DNA of 64,000 nt from Omphiscola glabra (taxonomy: Eukaryota > Mollusca > Gastropoda > Lymnaeidae), in NCBI GenBank assembly GCA_964017045.1, contig OZ024794.1, positions 25,663,340 to 25,727,339 on the forward strand. The letters run 5' to 3'. The notes beneath the pieces were generated by a model that was not told where the DNA came from, did not search any database, and was given only the letters and a program-made list of their open reading frames with translations. Made by a program: the position numbers and the translations under genes. How positions within the stretch are numbered: position 1 is the stretch's first letter; every line of letters begins with the position of its first letter. Shown one piece after another: positions 33,601-46,700 of the stretch.

Positions 33601-34318
33601 GGGTCACAGAAACTCAAAGTGGCACGGATTGCCAAAAATGACCATCGAAATCACTTATCTGATATCTTCGATGGAAGATTCTAAAAGTAAAACAGTGAAT
33701 TGCACAACCTTGATATTAATAATAAAAATAATACAATCCAATTTTATGATCTGGACTCCAATTATTATTATATTAAAATATATTGTCATTCAGTCTCAGT
33801 ACTTTCACTGTATTACTACACTGGCAACAACTCTCAACAGTCAACAGACATTATAATTATAGAAGCCTAGTCGTAAATAGTAGTGGTCTAGGAGTCAGTT
33901 CAGTAGGCTTAACAAAGTTAACTTTGTAAATTCCATTAGTGATTAGAATACTTAGTCTAAACTTAGACGCAGGCCTTTAGTATAGCCATGGGCCATAGTG
34001 AATAATAGTGACTTAGTAATTAGTTACTTAGATTTATTCTTTATACTTAGTCTGAATTCTTGAGTTTTTGCGTTGATCAGTAACAAATTTAACATATTGT
34101 ACATTTCTTTTATGGAGTAAATTAAGTATAATAAATGTTACCTTAAAGTAACCCCCTTCATACAAAGTTCCTGGTGGACCGAAAATTGCAACTTCCCATT
34201 CGAATATGTTGTCATCGTTGGCAAGTTTGACACGAAAACCTTCCACTGGCTCTGCTTGGATCTTTTTAAGTTCAAGTTGGAGAGCTTTTACAGCACTCCC
34301 AGATGGACTTTGAGCCAT
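30462..34318 (-). CDS. UBE2R2: UBE2R/CDC34-type ubiquitin-conjugating enzyme E2, five coding exons
   Basis: Coding exons on the minus strand are 34142-34318, 31663-31749, 31294-31391, 30984-31118 and 30462-30675. They join with GT-AG borders into 711 nt, 236 residues plus TGA. The UBC fold spans about residues 8-170. HPN is at 83-85 and the active-site Cys is C93 in [11 protein letters not shown]. The acidic loop [15 protein letters not shown], from residue 102, is the hallmark of the UBE2R class. The C-terminus (about 200-236) is strongly acidic and ends DSGNEES, as in vertebrate UBE2R2. Family knowledge: this E2 receives ubiquitin from E1 and extends Lys48 chains with SCF/cullin-RING ligases; the acidic tail binds the cullin basic canyon. 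The start at 34318 ([10 protein letters not shown]) was chosen by homology. No break is visible. Two upstream in-frame codons (GTG, ATA) are not credible starts. UBE2R1 and UBE2R2 cannot be separated firmly; the MAQ start and SGNEES end favour R2. Confidence 0.97.
30984..31118 (-). CDS. UBE2R2: UBE2R coding exon 4 (C-terminal helices of the UBC fold)
   Basis: Completes R121 and runs to II165, then two bases of R166. It contains [19 protein letters not shown], nearly identical to vertebrate UBE2R. Acceptor ctacag, donor AG|gtatat. Confidence 0.95.
31294..31391 (-). CDS. UBE2R2: UBE2R coding exon 3 (active-site cysteine and acidic loop)
   Basis: Residues 89-120 plus two bases of R121. It carries catalytic C93 and the UBE2R-specific acidic insertion (residues 102-114). 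The acceptor is ttttag and the donor AG|gtaatg. Confidence 0.96.
31663..31749 (-). CDS. UBE2R2: UBE2R coding exon 2 (residues 60-88)
   Basis: Phase 0 on both sides, with acceptor tttcag at 31750 and donor gt at 31662. Encodes the [10 protein letters not shown] turn and the HPN motif (residues 83-85), which helps form the E2 active site. Confidence 0.95.
32865..33345 (+). mobile_element. dispersed repeat R2, copy 1, in UBE2R intron 1
   Basis: A GC-rich block in AT-rich DNA. CATGATTACAAGTTGC, AAATATGCAGCCCTGAGA, CTGCTCCTAGGCAAC, GGTGGAAACCCACTGTAGAA, CGATCGAGCGGTTGC and GGGAGGGCAT all recur, inverted, at 36165-36610. About 480 bp. I cannot name the family; there are no terminal repeats or ORF. 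Confidence 0.8.
34142..34318 (-). CDS. UBE2R2: UBE2R coding exon 1 (residues 1-59)
   Basis: Encodes the N-terminal helix and first strands of the UBC fold, ending at EGGYFK with AAG and then the donor gtaaca at 34141. Phase 0. The motif [12 protein letters not shown] matches the UBE2R subgroup. Confidence 0.95.
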
Positions 34319-34708
34319 TATCACAATTCAGAATAGTCTAGTTGAAAAAAAACAGTGTGTAAATTGTTGCTCAAAACGACTGTAAGAATATGCAGGGGGG
34401 AAAATACAACCTATTTCAGTCTTTGTGAGGATCAGAGTCTAAATATGGCGTTAATAAACAGTGACGTCACAATGTTGTGAAAAAGTTTTGTCGTAAATTT
34501 GCGTTTTAGGAATTAGTTTTTTGTTTTACTTACTAAAACATATCTTTCATTTAATTATTAAATATTGAACATTCCATTTGATTTATTTAGCAGCAATATG
34601 TTGTGAGTATTTTGTATATTTCAATGGCATATTTATCTTTAGGAAGATACTAATTACGACTTGACATTTTCTAACAAATAATTATTTCAATTTTCGGTAA
34701 CAGGAAAT
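34319..34708. promoter_or_regulatory. bidirectional promoter region between UBE2R and PTPN9
   Basis: The two start codons face away from each other with only 390 bp between them, so both core promoters and 5' UTRs must lie here. A perfect cAMP-response-element palindrome TGACGTCA sits at 34462-34469. YY1-like cores occur near both start codons (ATATGGCG at 34444 and ATATGGCC over the PTPN9 ATG). No TATA box is obvious at a sensible distance. Confidence 0.7.
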
Positions 34709-34741
34709 ATGGCCGCTGATCTGACAGAACAGGAAGAAAAG
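34709..34741 (+). CDS. PTPN9: PTPN9 coding exon 1 (residues 1-11)
   Basis: An ATG after GGAAAT opens [11 protein letters not shown], followed by donor gtatta. It matches the short acidic N-terminus of MEG2. The following intron is 5.25 kb. This exon is assigned by homology and by phase with exon 2. Confidence 0.85.
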
Positions 34742-37700
34742 GTATTACTTGGATTAAATATATATTAAAGAGGAGAATAAAATTCCCACTGACGGAGCAT
34801 ATAAATATCCCAATATTTTCTTTATTTCTTTTGAAGATTCCATCTTAGTAGTAGGGCCTACTGAGCAACTGACTTTTAAAAAAAATTCCCAACCTACTTA
34901 CTGAGTGAGTAAGAGTAAAAATTAAAAGTAAAAGCTACTCATAACTCTTACTCTGTTCTTTCTGATACTGTGAGTCTGACTTAGCTAACTCGTTGGGTGT
35001 TAAAACTTTATTATACTAAACTTACTTACTTTGGTCTTGGTAAATGTTGTGTTCGGCTATCAGTGTTAGTTTAGCTACTAGTTGTATAAAAATAAAATTG
35101 TAAACAGGCCTAACTCCAAAATTAAAACCTTCAGTTTCAGTAGGCTTCAGATTACTTTGAATTGTCAACAAGTACTCAGTGTTAGCTTTGCTTGTCATTT
35201 GCTTTGGTGTTCACTGGACATTTTGTAGGTCTAAGTACTAGTCTAAGTCTAAGCTGCTGAGTATTATGAGTATAACTCACTTACAAAATGTTATTAATAA
35301 TTATTCACACTTCCTCACTTTAGTCTTTAGTGACTTTTAAAAAAATTGAATCTAGATACTACTCATAGTCCTTATTCATAGTCAATTGCAAGCCAAGAAG
35401 TATTATAAATTTTGGACCCTTTGAATTAAACTTAAACTGAAGAAAGAACTCTCCTGTGTTTCAGTAAGCAGTAGTACACCCTCGTCTTCATCAAACATAA
35501 AATATGCCAAGGCATGAAGTAAATGCTAGCAGAGTGTACTGTATAATCCAAATTTACACATGTGCTGATTGTAGGGCTTCTGCTGTGATTACACACAATA
35601 ATAATTGGGCAGAGTCTTCACTTATAAACTCAAACTCTTTGTTCCAAAAACAAGTGTTCCTTTTAGACCACCAATCAACAATTGAAACACCCAGACCCAA
35701 TCGCCACAATGTTAACTGCTACTTGCGTCTGCAGTCTGTCTAGTGTATAGGCATTAATTTTGATGCATAATTTCATAACTCATGAGATGAGGTACTCAAA
35801 ACAGCTAAAGCATATGCTACAATGTAATGATTTGATTGCAAAAGATATATATTAATAATACATCTTGTGATATAACCTGACATGCCCATAATCACATTAC
35901 ACCCACAAATGTCTAAATATAAGTTGTAAATGCAATTCCTCCACATTATTTGTGTGTAAAAGAAAGAAATTAACATTATTTTAATAGCTTAAGTTAATCT
36001 CCAAACACATGGAACCTGCATTTTTTTAAGGAGGATGACCAGCACTTTTAAATAAGTTTGTGTCTTGGCCCCCCAGCCCATCTGCCACCGTTACAAAAAA
36101 ATGTTTGCTAACCTTGAATTTCGAGTGTAAGAATTAAAACAACCATGTCACATTGGGAAATGGAATCAGTGGGCTCTTAATGCCCTCCCCGACGCACCTA
36201 CACACAGCCCAGATGCCGGGTCTCCCTGATGCCGGACAGTGCGGCAGCACGCAAGAGACTTCCCTGGACCGCCGCAACCGCTCGATCGGATTTGCAGATG
36301 GAGGCTTACCCCGCCCTGAAACGTCCGGTCGAGTGAAAATGCTGCCTTTAAAGCGATTGCAGCCCACTCTTCCAGGGATGGTGCTTTAACGTTCCAATAT
36401 CTTCCTCCACCCATCCCAGGGAAGTGGCAGATGCCTTTTAAGAGGGGTTCTACAGTGGGTTTCCACCTCGCAACTAGAGTAGCTGGGATGAAACTGTTGC
36501 CTAGGAGCAGCTGTCTCAGGGCTGCATATTTAGACTCATCGGCCAGAGGCTTCCACCTTAGCCTCTCACCTCATATCCATTAACGGCAACTTGTAATCAT
36601 GATCCCTACTCTGTCTCTGCCTTTATTTCCAACTATGAGGCGTCACAGTTGCCAGCCCTGTCTGTGCTATTTTAATTCCGGCAGGTACCATACATGTCCC
36701 TTGTCTGCCCACGCAGGACACGCAATGGTGGTTTTGTTCACCGGTTAACGTCAAGGGGTCCGCCTCCTAATCAGCAAGCTGCTACAGACTTGTCAACAGG
36801 AGCGGGGGAACACAGCCATAGCAGGACCCAATCTCACTGTCCACCAATGGACCAATTTAATACAGTGGAAAAAAAAGATAATCAGACCTACAAGGCCACA
36901 GTTAAAGTCAGATTGATTAATTTTAATTTTTTAAAGATAGAATGAAGCAATTCCTAATATTCTGTCTAATTCAATATTATATCTGCAACCCCATCTAATG
37001 GAAAGTAGTGGCTAGCATTCCCTTTTTTTGCTGCTGAAATTGTGAAGAGTTGGCAGGTTTTATCCAAAATATTTATCACTTATTGTCATGAATAAAGCTT
37101 CAACCTACTCTTCTACAATTGCTAGTTTGTATCATTAAATATACTTTAAAATAAACCAACAGTTTTGAAGCTTTGGGATTTCAGAACTCAAACCATGATT
37201 GCTTTATATGCATGGACACAAAACGATCACTTATGTGCATGCTTCCAAGCTCAAGTTTTTGCCATTTTCATATATTCAATGAAAATTATACTAAGGCACA
37301 TCACACTCTGCTTATCACTAATCATAAAAATAATATTATTTATTAATGTTCACATCTGAGATTAGTATGTACAAATGCATCATCAAATTACGTTTTTGCA
37401 AGAGTTGAAGGTATTAAAAGAACAACATTCTTTTTATGATTTTCAGGATTTTTCTAGTGCATAAAATCAGTTTAAAGATATTTTTCTTCATTAGCTCACA
37501 GTAAAATTGTTAAAGGTATTGTTTAATAAAACATAAGAACAGAACTGTTATGATAAACTCGTGAATTTTCATATTCTCTTGCTCCGAATTCACCAGTTCA
37601 GTTTATTCAAATACGGATTCTGGGTTTAAAAAAAAAATCATGGTGTAAGACGCACGAAAGCCTATTCAGCGAGAAGCGGGTTCACTGTAAATAGAACAGG

Positions 37701-40700
37701 TACTGTGACCTCTCGCTTTCCTGTGCAAGCACCTCGTTTTTTGCTGTGTCACGTTACTTGCGCTGACATTTCATTTAAATTACTACAGTTTGAAGTAGGC
37801 ATGTTTCTGTTGTATATATTTTTTAAAATTTTTTTTCTCAAAATGCGTTTTGTAGATGAGAAAGAAAATATTGCAGAATTGGAGAAAACTGTTAAAAACA
37901 AGTAGTGCTGGCAGTGGTTGGAAAATGAAAATGACAGCGGCACTTTGTTTAAAGTTTGGTGTGAAAAATCTACCACCCTGGTATAAATATTTAATAGTTT
38001 GTAGTAAATAAGTGAAATATATATTGCATTTTTGGGGGAAAATTAAATGATTAAATGTCTTCAACTGTCTTTGCTTTGTCCCCAGTCATTAGTTTTGTGG
38101 ATAAATATATGCATATATGATGTAATCATTGCACAAGAAATTATTTCTAATGTGTATGAATTTTATGAGTTTCGTTAAGTTTCAGGGTTTGAAAACTTTG
38201 TAAATGAAGTTTCAGGTTTCAAAAAATTTTTAGAAATGGATTTCAGGGTTCACAGCATTCAGTGAGTGGTGCCCTTGAACTCGACATAATAATGGATGCC
38301 TTCCATATCATGGTCCTCTAATTATATTTACTATTTTATTATTACATGTTTTTATATATTTATTTTTATTGATTTAGAGCAAAGCTTATTCCAGTCTTTA
38401 TAATTTTGTTGTATTCCAGCTTTTCTTTTACTCCAGGATGGTATCATATCAGTGGCTTGTAAAGTATAGCTTTTAAAGGGCTTGTGAAGTTTAGCTTATT
38501 ATCAACAATAATTCAATTAGTTTCAGGAAAGGTTTTGATAAAAACCCAATTATTTTTTTTTTGTCTGTACTCATTTATGGTTTTATAGCAAATACAGCAG
38601 ATCTCTTCAAAAGCTTTTACTTAGTCTTTCTTTAGTAGCTAAATAAAGTGATATACTTGACAAGCATACAGCTGCAAGATAATTTCTTGAAACTGGAAAG
38701 TGAAACAAAAAATACTGGGATTTTTTTCCAGTTTTAAATTAGACATCTATAACCTTGAACCAGCAGAATAAAATTGCTTCTTACAAATATATCTCAGACA
38801 TCAGAAGAGTTTTAAGGCTTTTTCTATGTTTCAAGTTGAAATAATCATTCATCAGTTCTCATACTCTGATTGACATTTGTTTCCATTTTCTACTAACTAT
38901 GCACATGAAACATTTTTAAAAATTATAAATCTGAAATATAAACCTTAAGAGTAAATTATTTTCCTTCATCTTCGCACATTGCAGATAGTTAAATTTTTAA
39001 CTTTCAGGTGTCCATATAAATGTGGGAGTTGTGAGAGGTGAGGTGTGAATCATGTAACAGACTATTAAGAAGCACATGTACGAGGTTTATGGGGAAGCAC
39101 TACTGGACTAAAATAAAACACACTCTTGTTCTGCTACTTAATTACACAGATAACTGTTTTTGCTGATTTAAAATTTTCTTGCTTGTTACCTAATCCTTAA
39201 TGTTACGTTTTTAAAAATAAATAAATATAGTTCTGTGCTGTTGCAGTGAATCATCTTAAAGACACAGGGGCTACTTATCATCTGCTCGTTTTGCTGTTCT
39301 ACTTAAAAATCAGTAACTGCTTTCCTGTCTTTTTTCTTTTCCTATGTTGTTAACTATAAATAAATATGGTATAAAAGCCAAGCTAATTCTTTCCTTGAAA
39401 TATATAAAGCTTAAAATATACTAAACTAACACAATTTTGACACTCACATACTCAACTATGATGTTTATACTAATATTAAAAGAGATCTTAGTAATTAATA
39501 ATTTTTTTAAATATTCATGTTATGTATTGTTTTAAAGAACTAATATTTTCTACGCACTGTCTGTCAACTTAACCCCTTTTTATTAGATTAAGATATAAAA
39601 TTGATTATGTTCTTTTTCAATGGTTTCTTGGAACTGCATCAATTTGATTTAACAGAGATTTTTTTTCTGTGGAACTGAACTTATAAATAGTTATAGATTA
39701 AATTGCTAACACTAACATTAAAATGCTGATTATGATAAAAAAAATAAAAAATTAAAAGGAACAAGATAATGGGTTAAAATGTGACTGACTGATTAGAATA
39801 GATTTTTAAAATTTTAAAATCATTATAATTTTGCAATGGTGGGGGTTGTGAGGTTTTTTAACATAAACCATTAAAACTATGTGGTTTGTATATTTTCTAT
39901 CTGTCATATAAATATAACATATACATCATTGATTTTTAATATATATGTGTGTGTCTGTGTTTTGAATTATTGATATACTTCCTTCCAATACAGGCCATTC
40001 AGCAGTTCTTAGAGGAAATCAATATTGTACAGGAAAGCCGACAGAGATCCCCAGTGTCATGGAGTTCAGGGTGCAAGTTTCTTATGGCAAGAAAGTTTGA
40101 CCTCAAAAGAGCAATTGATTTGTTTTTTGCACATGAGGTAATATAAATGCATAAGAATGTTGGCATTGTTAACTAACATACCCATAAAGTTGTTTTTTCT
40201 TTAAATGTGTAAAATAAGATACTGCTGACATTGCCTAAAACTTTCTATGCATTTCTTGTCACAAGTCCACACGAGAAAAAGAAGACCTACTTTCAATTGA
40301 TGCACATGATCAGTATCTTCAAAAGGAATTGATTACGGAAAAATTTACATTACTGGTATGTATTTTGAATCAAGTGTATATACTAAATCTTGGAAGTTAT
40401 GTGTAGATTACAAATGATATATAGGGATTTAGAAAAGAAATAAACCCAGCAGTTAATTTAATTAAAAATTGTTTCCCGATCTTTGATTGATAAATTTATC
40501 GTTAATTAATAACAAATATAAAGAAATATAAAGTCATAGGGTTGTTTCATCTATGCCACATTTTGACTTAATATTATATCTTTATAAGTCTACCAATATA
40601 TAACTCGAATCTGCGATCTTCTTTCAGCCAGGCAGAGACAATACTGGAGCAGCAGTAGCCCTGTTCTCTGCCCGACTTCATTATCCTCCACACACCACAC

Positions 40701-43700
40701 ACCAGGTGGTGCTCAAGTCACTTATTTACCAACTGGATGCTGCCTTAGAGAGGTTTGACAAAATACATAAGATTAGCTTAAAAACTTTATTTTGATAACA
40801 TTGTGAGACTCAAAGAAAAGCAAATTATTTGCAACAAAAAACTTACTCCTGGATATTAATTCCTATCACATGTATAATTGGTTTAGGTCCTTTTTGTCAT
40901 TCAGCAATGAATTGTAAGGGCATAAAATTGTTTTTTATTTCATCGATATGAAATTCAATTTTTTTTCCCCAGCATTGAAACTCAACGTCATGGACTTGTG
41001 TTTATTTATGATATGACAGATTCCAAATATGCCAACTTTGACTATGATCTCAGCATTAAAATCCTTAATCTATTAAAAGTAAGACTGTAACTGTAATATT
41101 TTCTAAGTGCGCAACTTGTTTTAACATTGGCTCAATAATTAGGTTGGCACCAATTTGCGCATATAATTATGTTTCATGATCATTAACTCCCTATATGTGC
41201 ATATATTTTGTCATAAGCATATACAAGAAACATTGTTAATTGAGTATTAAGAATATCACATTTTTTATTTTATATGACAAAATATAATTGTAATAAATAA
41301 GAGGCTGCATCTGTGCCATTCCACTATACTATTCTTCAACTCCTCAGGGTGCTTATCCAGCCAGATTGAAACGGGTGTTGATTGTTACAGCCCCACTGTG
41401 GTTTAAGGCCCCATTTAAAATACTGAGGCTTTTTGTGAAGGAAAAGTTGAGAGACAGGGTAAAATGCTATATATATTTACATTCCATCTCATAGTGCTCT
41501 TAAAATGTAAAGCAAGTGAATTTGATAGTGCTTTCTCTGTAAACTATATTGACTGAGTCACTTATGGCAATGCTTGTAATATTAAGTGCCAGAATATAGC
41601 TACCACACTTTCACCTATTAAAAAAAAAAAATGAAATAAAAATTTAAAAAAAAAAAAAGTATGGTCTTAAAATAGCAGATATTGTTAGTCATTTTCTAAC
41701 TTTTTCATTTATTGCTTCAAAAACATTGTTTGCAATTGTCAACATTTGAAGATATTTTTAACATTGCGTAAAAATGTAGAAAATTTCAGCTTCCCTCTTT
41801 TAGTTTTGTTGACTGCCTTCAAAAAGAATTAAATTTTAAATAAAACTCAGCTGGTCTATGATTTATAAAAAAATATATTTTTCAGGTTTATACAGTAAAC
41901 GTATCAGAACTGACTGCCTACGTACCTAAAGAAACACTACCTATCCAGTTAGGAGGCAACCAGGAACCATGTCACAGAGTCTGGCTACAAATGTGCTACC
42001 TCTGTGCAACTAACCAACAACCAGAACTCAGTGAATACTTCACCGCATGTGATTCCAGTTCATGTGCGGCACGGCGATCCATGTCCCGCAGCATATCAAC
42101 TGACATTGATAATCATATAAGTGATTTTGACTCTGAGAGCTCAAAAGACACAGTTAACGAGAAACACACAAACGAGGACAGGGAGAAAGAGAAGGAAGAC
42201 TCTGACGACATGGACCAAAAAGATGGAGAAAGTGGTGACCGTTCGGTTATAAGTAGAGACAATTCAGTCAACAGGAAGCGTAAGACACCAGAGTCTCGGA
42301 AAAGGAGTTCAGATCTGTCTGCTGTCAGTGAAACGGCAACAGATGGCATGCCTTGTAAGAAGCGACCACCATCGTCTGGCTCTAACATCCTGGATGACTC
42401 CATCCACATGCCAGACAGTGCTGGGACAACTGTTCAGGAACTTCTTTCAAAAGTCAATACTTTAAAGCGAAAAGGACTGTTTGCTGAATATGCTTCAATA
42501 AAAATGGAGGCCCCAACAGGAACTTTCAATACTTCTAAGTAAATAACTAGAAAGTGTTAGATATTGTGGAACAGATAGGTTTTACGTACTTATTCTGGTA
42601 TGGACTAAAATGTTTACATACTGTTAAAATCAGAACTGTCAGGAAACAAGATTGTAACCCCTAGTGTTTATAAGAGTGCAATAATTTAAAGATGTCAACA
42701 TGTTAAAGAACTTCAAAACTTTAATCATTTTAATCATTTTAATAATTTTCATATTATCTAATGAAGTTCTACATTTTGTTAATGCAGAAGACTGCATTAT
42801 ACCAGAACCAAATTCAAGTTGTTGTTTTTTCCTTAGACATTAATGTCAATAAAGCATCTGCCATTCACTTGTAACAGATGGATTTGCATATCTACTAGCT
42901 TATTTTGCATTAAGAACAGTCTTTAAGCATTTTTAAAGTTAAAATTTAAAAAAAAAAGTTTTTTCAGGTTGGTTTTTTTTTTTGTTGGTTTTTTTAAGTT
43001 TCGAAAGAGCTAAACTATTTTTTTAATTTATGACTTATAATCAAAAGAAAATATAATTAGCTTCAGTTCTTTGGTATGCCCCTAAAATTAAAGAGCAGCT
43101 GTTTAGCAATATACATGTAGACCCTAAATGCTTGACATGAATTCTCCCAAGTGAATTATTGAATAAATGTTTAAAAATTGAAACTAGGTATTTTGACACA
43201 AGCACTTTTATGATTAGACACTATCTCCACAATAATAGTCATATGATTGAACTCTTCCTCATGTAATATTCATGTCAAATTGACATGACCATTTATGAGA
43301 AGGAGCCATACGTATTTCTTAAAAGAGCAAAACAAAGTCACAGAGCCTTTAAATTTTCTTAACACCGCTGATTGTGAGCAATTTAAATTTGGTTTAGTTA
43401 ATTTATTTCCTTCCCCCCCCCCCCCCCCCCCCCCCCCCCCCACGTTTTTCCTGTTTCCCATATTGTTAGTTTTTGTAATTAGACTTTGTCTGCATTAACA
43501 GGATCAAAGCTAACCTCCCTAAGAACAGATACACAGATGTGCTTTGTTATGATCATAGTCGGGTTGTCCTTCCAGTATCTGATGATGATGACCCAACATC
43601 AGACTACATCAATGCTAACTATGTTGACGGTTACATGCAGAAAAATGCCTTTATTTCAACACAAGGTTTGTCCTTTTCTAAAGAGCTGTTTGGCTGTTCA

Positions 43701-46700
43701 GTTAAGGTTTGAAAAATTCAATTTTAGTCTCTGGGTTGTAATAAAGGACAATTTTGAAAACTCAAGCATTTAGCCACAAACAAGATAATCCCTTTGCATT
43801 GAGTCCCTTTTTTAAAAATTTATTTTCATTTTACACATCAGTTTTTGTTAAATCGTATTTTTCGAGGGTCCAATATTCTTATAGAAGTTAAAAATGGCTC
43901 AATAGTTTTCCTTTTTTTTTTTATCATGTGATAGTTCATTTTAAGTAAAACCACTGTTAAATGTCTTCACTGTTTACCAAAGAAATTTTTTTTTCCAATA
44001 TAGGACCACTTCCAAAAACGTTTGTTGATTTTTGGAGAATGGTTTGGCATAATCAATGTCGGGTAATTGTAATGACAACAAGGTAAGTTTCATAAAATCT
44101 GTTGTGTTTTTTTTAATGTGTTGCTAATTATTTACAACAGTTTGCTTAGAACATTCTTATTTGTGCAACTATAAATGTTTCTATTTTTAATGTCAAATAC
44201 TTTTAATCATATAGAAATTTAGCTGGATGACTTTGATTGAAAACTTATAACAAGATTAAGATTTTATACTGGTGTCAATTTTGCTTCTAAAAGTATCTTT
44301 TTTTTCCAATAGATCCCTAAATTTCCTCTTATTTTGCCTTATCCCCAATGAAACATTTATATTAAAAATATCATTTCAAAACACAAATATCCTGTAAAAT
44401 CAATTCCTACATATATGTTAAGATGTATATTATGCTATTTTAAGACCATACTGTTATGTATAAAAATTATATTTCAAATTTATTTTTCATGGGTGAAAGT
44501 GTGGTAGCTATCTTCTGGCAGTCTATCTTTTATTTCACTTATTATTAATAGCATTACCATAAGAATCTCAATGTATTTTGGGTGAGGAAAAAAAATTGAG
44601 TACCTTATCATCATAACATCCAATTTTTTTCTTGCAAACAAGTATGTTACTTTTTTGAGGTTCTTCACCTTTGAACATGTATTCTTATTTTTATCAGAAC
44701 AATAGAAAGGTCAAGAATGAAATGTGGTCAATATTGGCCAAGTGAAGAACAGACAGATGAGCAGTTTGAAGAATTCATTGTCTTTAATAATGGCATTATA
44801 GAGAATGATGATTACACTGAGACTATTCTAATGCTTCACAACACAAATGTGAGTCTCTCTATTAATTCAAGTATGGGGTTTAATTTCAATCAAACTTTTG
44901 CCAAAAAAATCTCTTTAATAATAATTATTGCATTAAACGAGTTTAACATGCATATGTTTTTATTTCTATGCTGTGAAATTCTATTGCGACAATAGTTAAT
45001 CAAATGTAAAAAATGTTCCACTGTTCAAAATATATCTTAATATCATATTAATTTTAATACAGATTTATCGGATTAATGTTCGAACTGTTAAATATAAATG
45101 TAAAATTCAATGAAAATAAATAATGAAATAAATGGACATGACTTTAAATACAGTCATTCGTCATCAGACTGCTTGCAAGTTTTATCAAATTCTCTATGAT
45201 TTACATGAAGTTTTTGCATTCCATATATTAATTTTTTTTTGACAATTGATAAACTTAACTAACTAACTAACTTACTTAAGAAAATCAGCAAACTATCGAG
45301 CCGAGGCTCATAAAGTTTTCCCCAGCACACCTCCGTCGCCCCCAACCGGCATTCAACCACTCCCCCAGTGGTCTCTATTTCAGTCAGCCTCACCCACCCT
45401 TCCACTCGATTGACTATGCGAGTGAGGCCGCATCAGAGAAGGGACGCCTGGCCAGCCGGGGTGATGCTTACACAGCAACCGGGCCGGACTTAACTAAGCA
45501 TTTCAATATAAAGATCTATTACAAATTCATCACAAATCATTCCATCTCTGTACTTCAATACTCTAAGATCTACAAAATCTACACCAAATTGTTATAATAA
45601 ATTTTTTTAATTGTACATGTTATTTACTTAACCTGAGGCTACATTTAAAAATGATTTTTAAAATTTTTTTTTTTTGGTCCCTGCAGACAGGAGAAAATTG
45701 CCAGATCACACACTTGCAATTCACAAGTTGGCCAGATTATGGCGTGCCTCCGGCTGCTCCATTCTTAGACTTTTTATTTCGCGTCCGAAATATTCAGGAG
45801 GCCGCCACAAAAGAAATGGGTGGTGCCTGGACTGGTCACCCTTTAGGGCCCCCTATTGTTGTTCACTGTAGTGCTGGAATAGGGCGCACTGGTACGTACT
45901 AATCAATCAACTGTTGAGTTTCCTTTGTCATTTTCACCACAGCTTAGTTCTATATAGAAATAAAAAATATTTTTCATATAAATTAACAAAAATATGTTGT
46001 TTTTTTAAAATTAGGCTTTATTACGTTAAATTGATTTTTTTGTTCTTGTTAATAATTTGTTATTTAAGGTTTGAACTGTTAGGTTTCTTTCAATCACTTA
46101 GCTGAATACATCCAGATTGCTACTTGTTAAAACTTAAAAACATGCAGCTGAGCTGCAAGAAAGTTCTCAAATTCCACTTATAAGCTCCTAGATTAACATG
46201 AACAGAGATGTTAGCATTGGTCACATTTACTACGGTCTATGCAACTGTGAGCCTGTTTTTTTTTTTTGTTGTTAAAATACTTCTCCCACACATCTATATT
46301 TTCACATGAGAAGACATCTGAATCACACCACTGTGCATCCCGTACCCATTGTTTGTGCTTATAAATGGTTTAATGCATAATGTATAATTTTAAAAATTCT
46401 TAGATCTTTTAAAAATTTCACCTCAGGTTAATAAAAGTCAAAATGTAAAATTTCTTTTAAAAATCAAAATTAAAAATCACATTATCATTTAACACTTCTA
46501 AGTACAGGCCAACCCAATTTCAATTTCAGTTCCAAAAAATTACCATTTGATCACTTTCATTGTAGTTTTGGTTTCCGCAGAAACAGAAAAGATGACTTTG
46601 GGTTATTTTCAATTTCTGTCGAAAGTGATTGAGACTTTCAGCCCTCTACCAGAAGTCATACTGGCACTCTGCCTGTCTGTCTGCTATTTATTATATCTCA

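Noticed and set aside
45295..45490. tRNA-derived SINE
   Set aside because: A weak B-box-like GGTTGAATGCC on minus, but no A box at proper spacing and no tail.
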